This document shows positions 17,266 through 26,994 of a DNA stretch of 64,000 nt, one piece after another (position 1 is the stretch's first letter; each line of letters begins with the position of its first letter). Where the stretch lies: NCBI RefSeq assembly GCF_000009265.1, contig NC_008380.1, positions 4,671,501 through 4,735,500 on the forward strand, given 5' to 3'. The notes beneath the pieces are model-generated. The model ran no database searches and had not been told where the DNA came from. It saw only the letters and a program-made list of their open reading frames with translations. This DNA is from Rhizobium johnstonii 3841. GTDB lineage: Bacteria > Pseudomonadota > Alphaproteobacteria > Rhizobiales > Rhizobiaceae. The position numbers and the translations under genes are program-made.

Positions 17266-17831
17266 CAGCCAACCTCTTTCAATGCGAGCTTAAGGGTAGA
17301 GAGTTTGGTACGAAGAGACGTATCAATCTGACGGGACCCGACCTTCACGATCAGACCACCAAGAATTGACGGATCAACCGTGACGGCAATCGTCACGTCT
17401 TTGCCGGTAACGCCCTTGAGTGCCACCTTCAATTCGGTTTCCTGCGCTTGCGAAAGCGCATGCGCCGAGGTGACCTCGGCGGAGATTTCACCGCGATGGT
17501 TCGCGGCGATGATGCGGAAGGCCTTGATCATGCCCGGCAGGGCGAACAGGCGACGGTTGCGCGCCACGACCTTCAAAAAATTGGCGAAGAAACCGCTGAT
17601 GCCGGCCTTCTCGCTGATGGCGACGATCGCCTTCAGTTGGTCTTCAGCGGAAAAAACCGGGCTTGCGACGAAACGCTTCAGATCGGCGCTCTCATCCAGC
17701 ATAGCCTGGAAATGGTCAAGATCGGCGGTGACGCTGTCGACAGCGCCCTGCTCGAGCGCCAGTTCGAAAAGCGACGAGGCATAGCGCTCGGCAACACCAG
17801 AAGTAAGCTGGGACGTGTCTGCCACTGGCAC
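17265..17831 (-). CDS. atpH: ATP synthase F1 subunit delta
   Basis: The 188-aa peripheral-stalk subunit that joins F1 to the b subunits. I start it at GTG 17831 (V-P-V-A-D-T-S) because it gives the normal family length and follows CAGGGA. The frame stays open upstream to 18065, but that stretch has no delta-subunit character. Family blocks seen are AERYASSLFELALEQG and, at the end, VDPSILGGLIVKVGSRQIDT followed by SLRTKLSTL. It is the first gene of the F1 operon; the F0 genes lie elsewhere, as is usual in alphaproteobacteria. Confidence 0.95.
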
Positions 17832-18086
17832 AAATTTCCCTGATTTCAACCCAAAATCCGGCTCTCGGCGGGCGCCGAACCTATGATCTTGAATTCGTTT
17901 TGATTTCCCCCAGAAATCACAAGAGAAGCCTCTTGCTTCTTCCGAAATTCGGGGTCCGTCTAACATAGGATGTTCGGACTCGCAACACGCGTAACGCCCG
18001 AATACGCCTTTCATATGAATTTCTGTCCGCAAAATTGCGCAATGGCCTGGAAGCAGGCCGAACAAGCCGTCTGTCGGCAGCGAGAC

Positions 18087-18476
18087 TTACGTCTGGGTAA
18101 AGCCGAAGACGTAGAGCAGCGGTAGCGCGGCTAAGGCGATCTGCACAACCAAAAGTAAATAGTTGACGAGATTACTCCCCTTATCAGACAGGATCGAGAT
18201 GATACGGGCAAAGGCCGCCATCGCGAAGGAGGCGCCGAGCGCCATGTAGATCCAATCCTGGGCGAGCATGATCGCCGACAGCCCGAAACCGAGATAGAAA
18301 CCACCCATCGAGCGTCCCTCGCCGAAGCCTTCCGGCCGCCCCTCCTGCGCCTGCAGACCGAGAAGACGGAAAGTTTGGCCCGGCGCGAACATCATGATGA
18401 AGCCGGCAAGTGCCGTGAAAGCGGCGGAGCAAAAGGCAAGCTGCTCGCCAAGCTCGGTCGGAAAGTAAAACTCCAT
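18087..18476 (-). CDS. Small four-helix integral membrane protein of unknown function
   Basis: A 129-aa hydrophobic protein with about four membrane segments (roughly 10-30, 57-75, 77-95 and 100-125). The look is that of small DUF4345-type membrane proteins, but no catalytic motif is visible. I chose ATG at 18476 after TTTGGGG; a GTG at 18494 is also open. It lies between priA and atpH on the same strand with a 255-nt gap to atpH that probably holds the atp promoter. No link to ATP synthase assembly is shown. Confidence 0.7.
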   Translation of the reverse strand: MEFYFPTELGEQLAFCSAAFTALAGFIMMFAPGQTFRLLGLQAQEGRPEGFGEGRSMGGFYLGFGLSAIMLAQDWIYMALGASFAMAAFARIISILSDKGSNLVNYLLLVVQIALAALPLLYVFGFTQT

Positions 18477-18556
18477 GCGCCAGCCCCAAATCACTCGGAT
18501 GAATCAGTGTTTTATGACATGGGCCGAAAAAGGAGGGAATGGCGGCGTCATTTGAA

Positions 18557-20773
18557 TTAGAGAAAACTCTGCGGATCGATATCCAGCTGCACCTGCACCG
18601 ATCCGCGCTCTTTGGGCGATTGTGAGAGCATTACCCGCAGAAAGCCCTGCATGTCAGAGTTCCGCCGGCCGTGGACCAAAAGACGGAAGCGATGGCGGCC
18701 GCGCACCAGCGCAAGCGGCGCTTCGGCCGGGCCGAGCACCGAGATGCCCGACACCTGCGGTGCGGCGTTGCGCATGCCGCGCGCATGGTTTTCGGCGTCG
18801 TGGCGGGTTTCGGCAGAAACGATGATCGAGGCGAGCCTGCCGAAGGGCGGCAATAGGGCGCGTTCGCGTTCGGTGATCTCGCGCTCGTAGAAAGCGTCGG
18901 AATCGCCGGAGACAATTGCCTGCATGACAGGATGCTGCGGCTGGTAGGTCTGCAGCAGCCCATGGCTCTTGAGTCCGGTGCGCCCGGCCCGGCCGGTCAC
19001 CTGCGACAAAAGCTGGAAGGTGCGCTCGGCCGCGCGCGGGTCGCCGTTGGCAAGGCCGAGATCGGCATCGACGATGCCGACCAGCGTCATCAGCGGAAAA
19101 TTGTGGCCCTTGGCCACAAGCTGGGTGCCGATGACGATATCGGCTTCGCCCTTGGCGATCGCTTCCAGCTCCAGCCGCAGCCGCTTCACCCCGCCCATGA
19201 TATCCGAGGAGAGAACGATCGTCCGCGCCTCCGGAAAATGCCGTTCCACCTCCTCGGCGATGCGCTCGACGCCTGGCCCGCAGGCGACGAGATGGTCGAG
19301 CGTGCCGCATTCCGGGCATGCCTCCGGCGTGCGCTCGGCATGGCCGCATTGATGGCATTGCAGCTGCTTGCGGAAACGATGCTCCACCAGCCAGCTCGAA
19401 CATTGCGGGCATTGGAACCGATGGCCGCAGACCCGGCAGAGCGTCAGAGGCGCATAACCGCGCCGGTTGAGAAACAGCAGCGCCTGTTCGCGTTTTTCCA
19501 CCGTCTTGCCGATCGCCCGGATCAGCACCGGCGACAGGAAGCCGCCCCGCTCCGGCGCGTGCCTGCGCATATCGACCAGATGCAGGTCCGGCATCGCCGC
19601 ATCGCCGAAACGCGTCGGCAGGTGGACGGTGCTGTAGCGTCCGCTCTGGCCGTTGACCTGGCTTTCGACCGACGGCGTCGCCGACACCAGAATGACGGGG
19701 AAATCGCCGATGCGGCCGCGCACGACGGCCATATCGCGAGCATTGTAAAAGACGCGATCCTCCTGCTTGTAGGCGGGATCGTGTTCCTCGTCGACGATGA
19801 TCAGGCCGAGATCCTCGAAGGGCAGGAAGAGCGCCGAGCGAGCCCCCGCCACGACGCGCACCTCGCCGGTCACCGCCTGGCGCCAGACCTTTTCGCGCAT
19901 GCGCGGCGCAAGATCGGAATGCCATTCGGCAGGCTTTGCCCCGAAGCGGTCCTGGAAGCGCTCCATGAAACTGGCCGTTAGCGCGATCTCCGGCAGCAGG
20001 ATCAACACCTGCTTGCCGCGTTTCAGCGTCTCGGCAATCGCCTCGAAATAAACCTCCGTCTTGCCGGAGCCGGTTACCCCGTCGATCAGCGACACCGAAA
20101 ATTCGCCCTTGCGGACGTCGGAAACGATCTCTTCGGCCGCCTGCTTCTGCGGCCCTTCGAGACGTGCGGCGGCAAAATCCGGATCCGGCATCGCAACGAC
20201 CGGCGGCGGCGGCAGGAATACAGTCTCGAAGATGCCGAGTGTGATCAGCCCGTCGACGACACTCGTCGAGACACCCGCCGCATGGGCAAGGCCGCTGCGT
20301 GTCCAGGAAAAGCCGTCGGAGGCCGTATCGAGGACCCGGGCGCGCGCCGGCGTCATCCGCTCCGGTTCGCCGCCGACGAGCTTCAACCCCTCCACCATCG
20401 GTTCCGGCTCGAAGGCGTTCGGCGCCCGCAGCGCCATGCGCGCGACGAGGCCGGGCGGCGAGAGCGTATAAGTCGCCACCCAATCGATGAAATCCCGCAT
20501 CTCCCTGGCAAGCGGCGGGCAGTCGAAGACATGGCTGATCGGTCGAAGCTTCTTCGGATCGACGCCGTCCTCGCCGCTGTCCCAGACGACGCCGATCACC
20601 TGCCGCGGCCCGAGCGGCACCTGCACGACCGAGCCGGGCTCGACCGCCATGCCATCCGGCACCGAATAGGAATAGGGTTTCGGCGCCGGCATCGGCACCA
20701 GCACCGGAACCGTTCGGTTCGCGGGCGGTGCCTCGAAAAGCGCGCCAAAGAGATCGGACGAATCTGTGCTCAT
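18557..20773 (-). CDS. priA: Primosomal replication protein N' (PriA helicase)
   Basis: A ~738-aa superfamily 2 helicase that reloads the replisome at repaired forks. It has Walker A DGVTGSGKTEVYFE, the DEAH-like IIVDEEHDPAYKQ, and a zinc module with four CXXC pairs (CRVCG, CPQCS, CHQCG, CPECG) near residues 440-490. Motif VI reads TGRAGRTG. I place the start at ATG 20773 (MSTDSSDLFGALF), since the longer frame from 20842 adds 23 residues with no family match expected. priA next to atpH is a common alphaproteobacterial arrangement. Confidence 0.95.
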   Translation of the reverse strand: MSTDSSDLFGALFEAPPANRTVPVLVPMPAPKPYSYSVPDGMAVEPGSVVQVPLGPRQVIGVVWDSGEDGVDPKKLRPISHVFDCPPLAREMRDFIDWVATYTLSPPGLVARMALRAPNAFEPEPMVEGLKLVGGEPERMTPARARVLDTASDGFSWTRSGLAHAAGVSTSVVDGLITLGIFETVFLPPPPVVAMPDPDFAAARLEGPQKQAAEEIVSDVRKGEFSVSLIDGVTGSGKTEVYFEAIAETLKRGKQVLILLPEIALTASFMERFQDRFGAKPAEWHSDLAPRMREKVWRQAVTGEVRVVAGARSALFLPFEDLGLIIVDEEHDPAYKQEDRVFYNARDMAVVRGRIGDFPVILVSATPSVESQVNGQSGRYSTVHLPTRFGDAAMPDLHLVDMRRHAPERGGFLSPVLIRAIGKTVEKREQALLFLNRRGYAPLTLCRVCGHRFQCPQCSSWLVEHRFRKQLQCHQCGHAERTPEACPECGTLDHLVACGPGVERIAEEVERHFPEARTIVLSSDIMGGVKRLRLELEAIAKGEADIVIGTQLVAKGHNFPLMTLVGIVDADLGLANGDPRAAERTFQLLSQVTGRAGRTGLKSHGLLQTYQPQHPVMQAIVSGDSDAFYEREITERERALLPPFGRLASIIVSAETRHDAENHARGMRNAAPQVSGISVLGPAEAPLALVRGRHRFRLLVHGRRNSDMQGFLRVMLSQSPKERGSVQVQLDIDPQSFL

Positions 20774-20879
20774 CGCGCGAGACCATGCCCGCAAATCGAT
20801 GGAATTGGAACCGCAAAGACGGAGTGACGCGTTCCGGGTCATCGCGACGATTTAAACAGTGAAGGTCAGAAATTGCGCT

Positions 20880-21770
20880 TCACCTGGCAAGGCGGTCGCC
20901 ACTGCCGGAAGTGGCTTCACTTGTCTCGGCATTGCGCTGCCGCAGACGCAGGATCGCCGACGCCTCGCGGGGATCAGGCGGCAGCACGGCATTCTTCAAC
21001 GCGATCGAATAGGCGTGTTTCGGATTTTCCAGCACCTCCCTGGCATCGCCGCTCTCCACCACCACGCCCTTGCGCATGATCACCACGCGGTCGGAAATGT
21101 AATAGGCGGTCGCAAGGTCATGGGTGATGTAGACGATCGAGACGTTGAGCGCATCGCGCAGATCACGGAAGAGATTGACGATCGACATGCGAAGCGATGC
21201 GTCGACCATCGAGACCGGCTCGTCCGCCACGATCAGCTTCGGCTCCGGTATCAGCGCACGAGCGACGGCGATGCGCTGCAATTGCCCGCCTGAAAGCTCG
21301 TGCGAGAAGCGGCCCTTTATCTCCGCCATCGACAGGCCGACGCGTTGGAGGGCAACGTCGGCAAGCGCCTCTTTCTCGGCGCGGCTCTTTGCTCCCTTGA
21401 AGCGATGGGCGGTGGCCAGCAGATACTCGTCGATCCGCGTCAGCGGATTGAAAGCTTCGAACGGATTTTGAAAGACCGGCTGAACCTTGGCCATGAAAGC
21501 CTCGCGATCCCTGCGGGAACGCACCGCCTTCACATCCGTACCGTCGAAATGAATGCTGCCCCGATCGGCCTTTTCGCTGCCGAGAATCATCTTCGCCAGC
21601 GTCGATTTTCCGGAGCCGGATTCACCGACGATCGTGAATATCTCGGGCTTGTCGGCGCTGAGGGCAAAACTGACATCGTCGACCGCCTTCATCTTTTCGC
21701 GCGAGAAGAAACCGCCGATCGGAAAGAGCTTGCTCACATGATCGAGTTCGAGAAGGAAATGGCTGCTCAT
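20880..21770 (-). CDS. Oligopeptide-type ABC importer, second ATP-binding protein
   Basis: A 296-aa DppF/OppF-like ATPase with Walker A GESGSGKST, signature LSGGQLQRIAVARAL and a Walker B region reading ADEPVSMVDASL. Its ATG overlaps the stop of the upstream ATPase gene (ATGA). It is the last gene of a five-gene operon whose other members are a binding protein, two permeases and a DppD-like ATPase. The nearby glycosidase and sugar-acid genes suggest an oligosaccharide or glycoside cargo rather than peptides. Confidence 0.88.
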   Translation of the reverse strand: MSSHFLLELDHVSKLFPIGGFFSREKMKAVDDVSFALSADKPEIFTIVGESGSGKSTLAKMILGSEKADRGSIHFDGTDVKAVRSRRDREAFMAKVQPVFQNPFEAFNPLTRIDEYLLATAHRFKGAKSRAEKEALADVALQRVGLSMAEIKGRFSHELSGGQLQRIAVARALIPEPKLIVADEPVSMVDASLRMSIVNLFRDLRDALNVSIVYITHDLATAYYISDRVVIMRKGVVVESGDAREVLENPKHAYSIALKNAVLPPDPREASAILRLRQRNAETSEATSGSGDRLAR

Positions 21771-22801
21771 TGGATCTGGTACTCCCCGGCACGGAAGCAT
21801 GCGACCCGCCCTCCTGTGGCGCTCGGCAGCATGGCCGGCACTTCACGTGCGCATTTGTCGATCGCGATCGGACAGCGCGGATGGAAACGGCATCCCGAAG
21901 GCGGATCCGAAAGTGCCGGCGGCTTGCCCCTGAGGCTCTTTCGCGTCGAGACGTCGCCAATGCGCGGCAGGCTGCCGATCAGGTGGACGGTGTAGGGATG
22001 CTGGGGATTGTCGAAGATCGCCTGCGTCGGCCCCTCCTCCGCCAGCCGTCCCGCATACATGATGGCCAGCCGGTCGGTGATGGCGGCATGTACCGACATG
22101 TCGTGGGTCACGAAGATGACCGAGGACTGCATGCGGGCCTGCACTTCCTTGATCAGCGCCAGCACGTCCTGCTGCACGAGCACGTCGAGCGCCGTCGTCG
22201 GCTCGTCGGCGATGATGAATTCCGGCTCGCAGACAGTGGCGAGAGCAATCGTCAGACGCTGGCGCATGCCGCCCGAAAGCTGATGCGGAAAGGCCTCGAG
22301 CACATGCGGATCGAGATGCAGCCTGGCAAGATGCGCCTCGACGCGTGCCCGGAAGGCGGCGGGATCGAGGTTCATATGGCGGGAGGCGAAATCGGTGAAG
22401 GCGTGTTTGACCCTTCTGACCGGGTTCAGCACGTTCATCGAACCCTGCATGATATAGGAGAGGTGACGCCAGCGTGCCGCCTTCATCTTCGCCGGTTCGC
22501 CGTAGACATCGATCGGCCCGTCGGCAAAATTGAATTTCACCGTCCCGCCGACGACGCGCATCGGCGGGCGGATGGCGCCGGCAAGCGTTTTGATCAGCGA
22601 TGTCTTGCCGCTCGAGGATTCGCCGGCAATGCCGTAGATCTCGTTCTTGCGGATGGTCAGGCTGATATCGTCGACTGCGCGGATTTCCCGCCGCACACCG
22701 AAATAGTCGTTGACGTAGTAGCATTTCAGCCCGTCGATTGTCAGTGCGTCCACGGTGTTTTCGGCAAGCGTCAAAGGCTGCGTCCTCATCAGGTTCTGCA
22801 T
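21767..22801 (-). CDS. Oligopeptide-type ABC importer, first ATP-binding protein
   Basis: A 344-aa DppD/OppD-like ATPase with GESSSGKTSL as Walker A, LSGGMRQRLTIAL as signature and ADEPTTALDV as Walker B. The C terminus carries the oligo_HPY-type extension with the cysteine pattern CRFHPRCPIAIDKC that marks this transporter class. It starts 4 nt after the stop of the second permease and overlaps the next ATPase by 4 nt. Cargo is inferred from neighbours only. Confidence 0.9.
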   Translation of the reverse strand: MQNLMRTQPLTLAENTVDALTIDGLKCYYVNDYFGVRREIRAVDDISLTIRKNEIYGIAGESSSGKTSLIKTLAGAIRPPMRVVGGTVKFNFADGPIDVYGEPAKMKAARWRHLSYIMQGSMNVLNPVRRVKHAFTDFASRHMNLDPAAFRARVEAHLARLHLDPHVLEAFPHQLSGGMRQRLTIALATVCEPEFIIADEPTTALDVLVQQDVLALIKEVQARMQSSVIFVTHDMSVHAAITDRLAIMYAGRLAEEGPTQAIFDNPQHPYTVHLIGSLPRIGDVSTRKSLRGKPPALSDPPSGCRFHPRCPIAIDKCAREVPAMLPSATGGRVACFRAGEYQIQ

Positions 22802-22805
22802 CTCC

Positions 22806-23663
22806 TCAAGCTCCCATGCGGGCGAGCCGCGAGCGCGGGTCGATATATTCGTTCACCGACATGGCGAGCATGAACAGGCCGAGGAACAGAATGACGACGA
22901 AGAGCATCGGAAAGGCGACCCACCACCATATGCCCGATACCATCGCGGAATGCGCATTGGCCCAGTAGATCATGCCGCCGATCGTCGGCCGGTTGATGTC
23001 GGAAAATCCGAGCACCGAGAGTGTCACCTCGAGACCGATCGCCCAGATCATGTTGTTCATCGTCGTGAAGAAGACGATCGGCATGACATAGGGCAGGTGT
23101 TCGCGGATGAGGATCTGCCGTGTGCGCATGCCCGAAAAGACCGCGTGCCGGGTGAATTCCCGCTGACGGAGAGACAGGGCGACGGAACGGATCAGGCGGC
23201 TGTCGTGCGTCCAGCCGAGCAGCGCTGCGGTGATCGCCAGCATGAACCACGTCATCTGGTCGCGAAGCACGAAGACCAGAAGCAGCAGGATCGGAATGTT
23301 CGGCAGTGCGCCGAGCGTATCGTTGACCGCCATGATGATCTGGTCGGTCCGCCCACCGATATAACCGGAGATCAGCCCGACGGCGATGGCGATGATGCGG
23401 CTGACGAAGGCGACGATGATGCCGAAGAACAGCGTATTGCGCATCGAGGCGGCGATCTGCCAGAAAACCTCCTGGCCACGCGAGGTTGTGCCGAGCCAGA
23501 ATTCGGCCGAAGGCGGCATGTCGGGCGCAACGACATAGATGGCATTCTCGTCATAGGGCGAGAAGAACGACGCCACGATCAACGCCAGGATGATAGCGAT
23601 CAGGATGGTTCCGACCAGGAACTCCTTGTTGTAGCGCAGCAGGTCTCTGAGGACTTTGAACAT
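22806..23663 (-). CDS. Oligopeptide-type ABC importer, permease 2 (DppC-like)
   Basis: A 285-aa inner-membrane permease. A first membrane helix at about 18-40 is followed by a periplasmic stretch and five further helices, the DppC layout. The binding-protein-dependent transport loop reads LSVLGFSDINRPTIGGMI near residue 220-240. I use ATG 23663; the preceding GTG codon is an alternative. It starts 6 nt after permease 1. Confidence 0.88.
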   Translation of the reverse strand: MFKVLRDLLRYNKEFLVGTILIAIILALIVASFFSPYDENAIYVVAPDMPPSAEFWLGTTSRGQEVFWQIAASMRNTLFFGIIVAFVSRIIAIAVGLISGYIGGRTDQIIMAVNDTLGALPNIPILLLLVFVLRDQMTWFMLAITAALLGWTHDSRLIRSVALSLRQREFTRHAVFSGMRTRQILIREHLPYVMPIVFFTTMNNMIWAIGLEVTLSVLGFSDINRPTIGGMIYWANAHSAMVSGIWWWVAFPMLFVVILFLGLFMLAMSVNEYIDPRSRLARMGA

Positions 23664-23669
23664 CACGGA

Positions 23670-24674
23670 TTACCCCAGTTTCACGCGTGGATCGATCAGC
23701 GGATAGATGATGTCGATCACGAAGACCGCGGCGGCAACCGCGATGATGGCGATTGTCGTGACACCGAGCACGAGGCTGTAATCGCCGGAATAGATGCCGG
23801 AGATCAGAAGCTTGCCGATCCCGGGATAATTGAAGACGAACTCGACGATGACGGCGCCGCCGAAGACATTGCCGAGACTGAGCGCCAGGCCCGTGACCTG
23901 CGGCAGCATGGCGTTGCGCGCCACATATTGCGAAAAGATGCTGCGCGAGCGCACGCCGCCAAGTTCGGCATAGACGACGTGGTCGTCGGTGACGATGTTG
24001 GAAACCAGCGAGCGCATCGAGATGAACCAGCCGCCGATGCCCACGAGCACGAGGGTCAGGGCCGGCAGGATGCCGTGTTCGATCACCGAGCTGATGAAGG
24101 CCCAGTTGAAGGCCGGCGCGAGATTGACCTGCGCGCCGTCGCTGATCGGCAGGATCGGCCAGATGAAACCGAAGAGGATCACCAGGCTGAGACCGATGAT
24201 GTAGGTCGGGATCGGCTGCAGCGCCATGATGACGATGCCGGCGACCTTCAGCAGCTTGCTGCTGCGGAAATAGCCGGCAAGCGCGCCGAGAAAATTGCCG
24301 ATGATCCAGGAAATGATCGTTGCGAGCGTCAGAAGCCCGACGGTCCAGGGCAGCGCCCGGCCGATAACGGTCATCACCGGGGTCGGAAAAGACGAAAGCG
24401 ACGGGCCGAAATCGCCGGTCAGGACACGGCCCCAGAAGGTGAAATACTGCTCCAGCAGCGGGCCGCCGGTGCCGTAGAGCTCGCGCAGCGATTCGCGGAG
24501 GATTTCGACGGCCTGCGGATCGGTGGAACCGAAGCTCGTCAACAGCGACACGGTCTGCTCGATCGGATCGACCGGCGAAAAATGCGCGATCAGGAAGGCC
24601 AGCGTGATGCCGGTGAAGACCACGAAGAGAAATTGCAGAAAGCGTTTTGCCGCATAGATCAGAAAGCCGTTCAT
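23670..24674 (-). CDS. Oligopeptide-type ABC importer, permease 1 (DppB-like)
   Basis: A 334-aa permease with an N-terminal helix (about 10-30), a long periplasmic loop and five more helices. The conserved loop includes YAELGGVRSRSIFSQYVARN, and the C-terminal EFVFNYPGIGKLL matches the DppB family EAA region. It follows the binding-protein gene after a 67-nt gap that contains a strong hairpin, which would favour higher expression of the binding protein. Confidence 0.88.
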   Translation of the reverse strand: MNGFLIYAAKRFLQFLFVVFTGITLAFLIAHFSPVDPIEQTVSLLTSFGSTDPQAVEILRESLRELYGTGGPLLEQYFTFWGRVLTGDFGPSLSSFPTPVMTVIGRALPWTVGLLTLATIISWIIGNFLGALAGYFRSSKLLKVAGIVIMALQPIPTYIIGLSLVILFGFIWPILPISDGAQVNLAPAFNWAFISSVIEHGILPALTLVLVGIGGWFISMRSLVSNIVTDDHVVYAELGGVRSRSIFSQYVARNAMLPQVTGLALSLGNVFGGAVIVEFVFNYPGIGKLLISGIYSGDYSLVLGVTTIAIIAVAAAVFVIDIIYPLIDPRVKLG

Positions 24675-24699
24675 GACATCGACCCTTCAATAGCAGAAC

Positions 24700-24726
24700 G
24701 GAAACAGCCGGCGGCCGGCTGTTTCC
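24700..24726 (-). terminator. Stem-loop between binding-protein and permease genes
   Basis: GGAAACAGCC pairs perfectly with GGCTGTTTCC around a GC-rich 7-nt loop. There is only a weak T run after it on the minus strand, so it is better read as an attenuator or mRNA-stabilising hairpin than a full terminator. Confidence 0.5.
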
Positions 24727-24741
24727 TTTGTTGTGCCTCGA

Positions 24742-26643
24742 TCAAGGCTTCGGCGCATCCGGATTGGCCTTCAGCCCGACCACCATGTAGCGAATGTTCG
24801 ACCAGTTCGGACCCGAGGCCGAATAGGGATTGTCGGCGCTCGGATAGTTGGTCCAGTAGGTCGTATCGAGCGGAGCGAACTTGTTGTAGGCCATCAGCGG
24901 GATCATCGGCATTTCCTCGACGGCAAGCTTCAGGAAGTCCTGGCCGAGCTTGGCGACATCGGGCGAATCGAAGGCGATCGACCGATTGCGCTCGATAATC
25001 TGGTCGAGACGCGGATCCTGCCAACGCTGCAGATTTCGCGGCGGCTGGATCTGCCCGACCGGCTTGATGAACTCCGAATGATAGCTGTCGAGGAAGAAGG
25101 AGAGGTCGGGATGGCCGCCCCAGGTCTCGATGCTCCAGTAGATCGCCGCCTCGAAGTCGCCGGTGCTGAGACGCTGGCCATTGGTCGGGCCGGCGACATC
25201 GACCTTGGTGGCGATGCCGGCTTGCGTCCATTGCTGGGCGATCACCGTGCCGGCGCGGGCAAGCGTCGGGATGGCATCGCCTTCCACCTGCAGGCGGATC
25301 GCAAAGGGCGTGCCGTCAGGCTTCACCCACTGGCGGCCGCTTTTCTTGAAGCCTGCCTTCTGCAGCAGCTCGGTTGCAGCCTCAACGTCCTTCTTCCACC
25401 AGCCGAAGCCGAATGTGCGCTGCAGCTTGGCCGGATCGGTCGGGATCTGATCGGCCCATTGGCCGCGCACCATATTGGCGATCTGCGCCGAGATGTTCGG
25501 ATCGTAGGGTTTGATCTTGCGGGATCCGGTGTCGAGCTCGAAATTCGTCAGCCAGTCCTGCATCGGTGCGTAATAATCGTCCGGGGCAGAACCCGTCGGC
25601 GGCGTGGCAAGGGCGGCGATATTGGCCGCGCCGCGGTAGGAGCCGAGCGCCACTTCGCGGATATCGATCAGCAGAGCGAGAGCCCAGCGCACGTCCTTGT
25701 TGTCGAAGGGCGCCTTCTTCGTATTGAAGAGAACGGAAGGCAGCGTCGGGTCCGGATGCGCGAAAGGAAAGCCCTTTAGCCAGGAGGCCGTGCTCTTGCT
25801 GTCGCGCATGATCGAGAACATGCCCTCGGGCGCCATGTCGTTGATGACGTCGAGATTGTGGTTGCGCTGTTCGATGACGCGAGCTTCCGGATTGCCGGCG
25901 GCCCGATAGACCACGTATTTGACCTCGGGCGGTTGTGCCGCAGCCAGGCCGATCGACGTGCGCTGCCAGTCGTCGCGCAGCTTCCAGATCGTCCAGTTGC
26001 CGCCCTTGTCATAGCTTTGCAACTGGTAGGGCCCGAGCGAAACCGGCGGATTATTGTTGAAGGACAGCGGATCTGCGGCCTTCTCGAAGACGTGCTTCGG
26101 CATGATCCAGGCGGCATTCCAGCGCACCGTGAAAAGCGTATGGAAGCGCGAGTTCGGCTTCTTCAGATGAAAGACGACCGTCTGCGGATCCGGATTTTCG
26201 ATGCTGGCGACATTGACGGTGAAGGGCGCGCTCCAGGCCATGCCGGGATGATCGATCTGCGTCTGCACGGTATAGACCACGTCGTCGCTGGTGAATTCGA
26301 CGCCGTCGCTCCAGAAGATGCCCTTGCGCAATTTCACCGTCATCTCGGTGAATTCGGCGTTGTAGCTCGGCGGTTCGCTGGCCAGCGCATTCTGCCAGGC
26401 ATCCTTGCCGCCCTCGGGATTGATGAACCACAGCGTATCGGTGGTCAGCTGTTGCAGGCCGTTGAGGTTTGCCGCCGCCCCGCCGCCCGGAGCCCAGACG
26501 TTGAACCAGTCGGCATTCTGCTGCGGCGTGCCCTGGATGATCAGCGTTTCGTTGCGCGGTATGCCGGCAATGAAATCCTGCGCAAATGCCGGAAGGGCGA
26601 TGAGCGACAATAAGGCAATGGCTACATATTTACGGAACTTCAT
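24742..26643 (-). CDS. Family 5 extracellular solute-binding protein (probable oligosaccharide or glycoside binder)
   Basis: A 633-aa periplasmic binding protein. A clear signal peptide ends in LPAFA (about residue 20). The mature part has the SBP_bac_5 signature region with LRKGIFWSDGVEFTSDDVVYT. The start at 26643 follows GAGGAGGA. Its size is on the large side, as in family 5 proteins that bind oligosaccharides. It is divergent from a GH39 glycosidase gene, which supports a glycoside cargo, but peptide or opine binding is not excluded. Confidence 0.88.
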   Translation of the reverse strand: MKFRKYVAIALLSLIALPAFAQDFIAGIPRNETLIIQGTPQQNADWFNVWAPGGGAAANLNGLQQLTTDTLWFINPEGGKDAWQNALASEPPSYNAEFTEMTVKLRKGIFWSDGVEFTSDDVVYTVQTQIDHPGMAWSAPFTVNVASIENPDPQTVVFHLKKPNSRFHTLFTVRWNAAWIMPKHVFEKAADPLSFNNNPPVSLGPYQLQSYDKGGNWTIWKLRDDWQRTSIGLAAAQPPEVKYVVYRAAGNPEARVIEQRNHNLDVINDMAPEGMFSIMRDSKSTASWLKGFPFAHPDPTLPSVLFNTKKAPFDNKDVRWALALLIDIREVALGSYRGAANIAALATPPTGSAPDDYYAPMQDWLTNFELDTGSRKIKPYDPNISAQIANMVRGQWADQIPTDPAKLQRTFGFGWWKKDVEAATELLQKAGFKKSGRQWVKPDGTPFAIRLQVEGDAIPTLARAGTVIAQQWTQAGIATKVDVAGPTNGQRLSTGDFEAAIYWSIETWGGHPDLSFFLDSYHSEFIKPVGQIQPPRNLQRWQDPRLDQIIERNRSIAFDSPDVAKLGQDFLKLAVEEMPMIPLMAYNKFAPLDTTYWTNYPSADNPYSASGPNWSNIRYMVVGLKANPDAPKP

Positions 26644-26994
26644 CGGATGTTCCTCCTCCTCAACTCGCCACGGCGAGCGCTTCCCGTAATCAATTGACGA
26701 TAGCGTCCAGCGAACCCCTGCCTGCACGTGCCGCAGGGACACATGCACTCCTCGGCGGCGGGCGAACTCACGCCATAGTTATCGACAATTTTTTGAGAAA
26801 CGGCAACTGATAATTTTGCAGACTGAAAAAAATAGCGCATTTTCAGGCATTTTTGACGCAGGGTAGCGATGTGCTTTTTTATATTATTGACAAAGTGAGC
26901 GTTTGGCTTAGCTTTTGCGGCGAGCGCGGCGCCCTCCCAAGTGGCCGTACTTCATCACCAGAGAGGTCAGCTGCTTTCGGGAGGAGGCTTTGGC
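26644..26994. promoter_or_regulatory. Divergent control region between importer operon and glycosidase
   Basis: A 351-nt gene-free stretch. On the minus strand TTGCCG and GATAAC with a 17-nt spacer, near 26770-26805, could drive the importer. On the plus strand TATTGACAA near 26883-26891 resembles a -35 box for the glycosidase, and the same nonamer precedes the dehydratase gene (near 30675). The AT-rich middle part contrasts with its surroundings. Confidence 0.4.

Noticed and set aside
17832..18065. N-terminal extension of atpH
   Set aside because: The frame is open but the residues are not delta-subunit-like; GTG 17831 gives the normal 188-aa length and has a ribosome site.
18654..20816. 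A 720-codon second frame on the priA strand
   Set aside because: Out-of-frame shadow of priA; its Arg/Ala/Gly-rich product lacks any motif.
22755..24998. A 747-codon plus-strand frame rich in Asp, Glu, His and Arg
   Set aside because: Antisense shadow of the importer permeases; the odd composition is what the reverse of membrane-protein codons produces.
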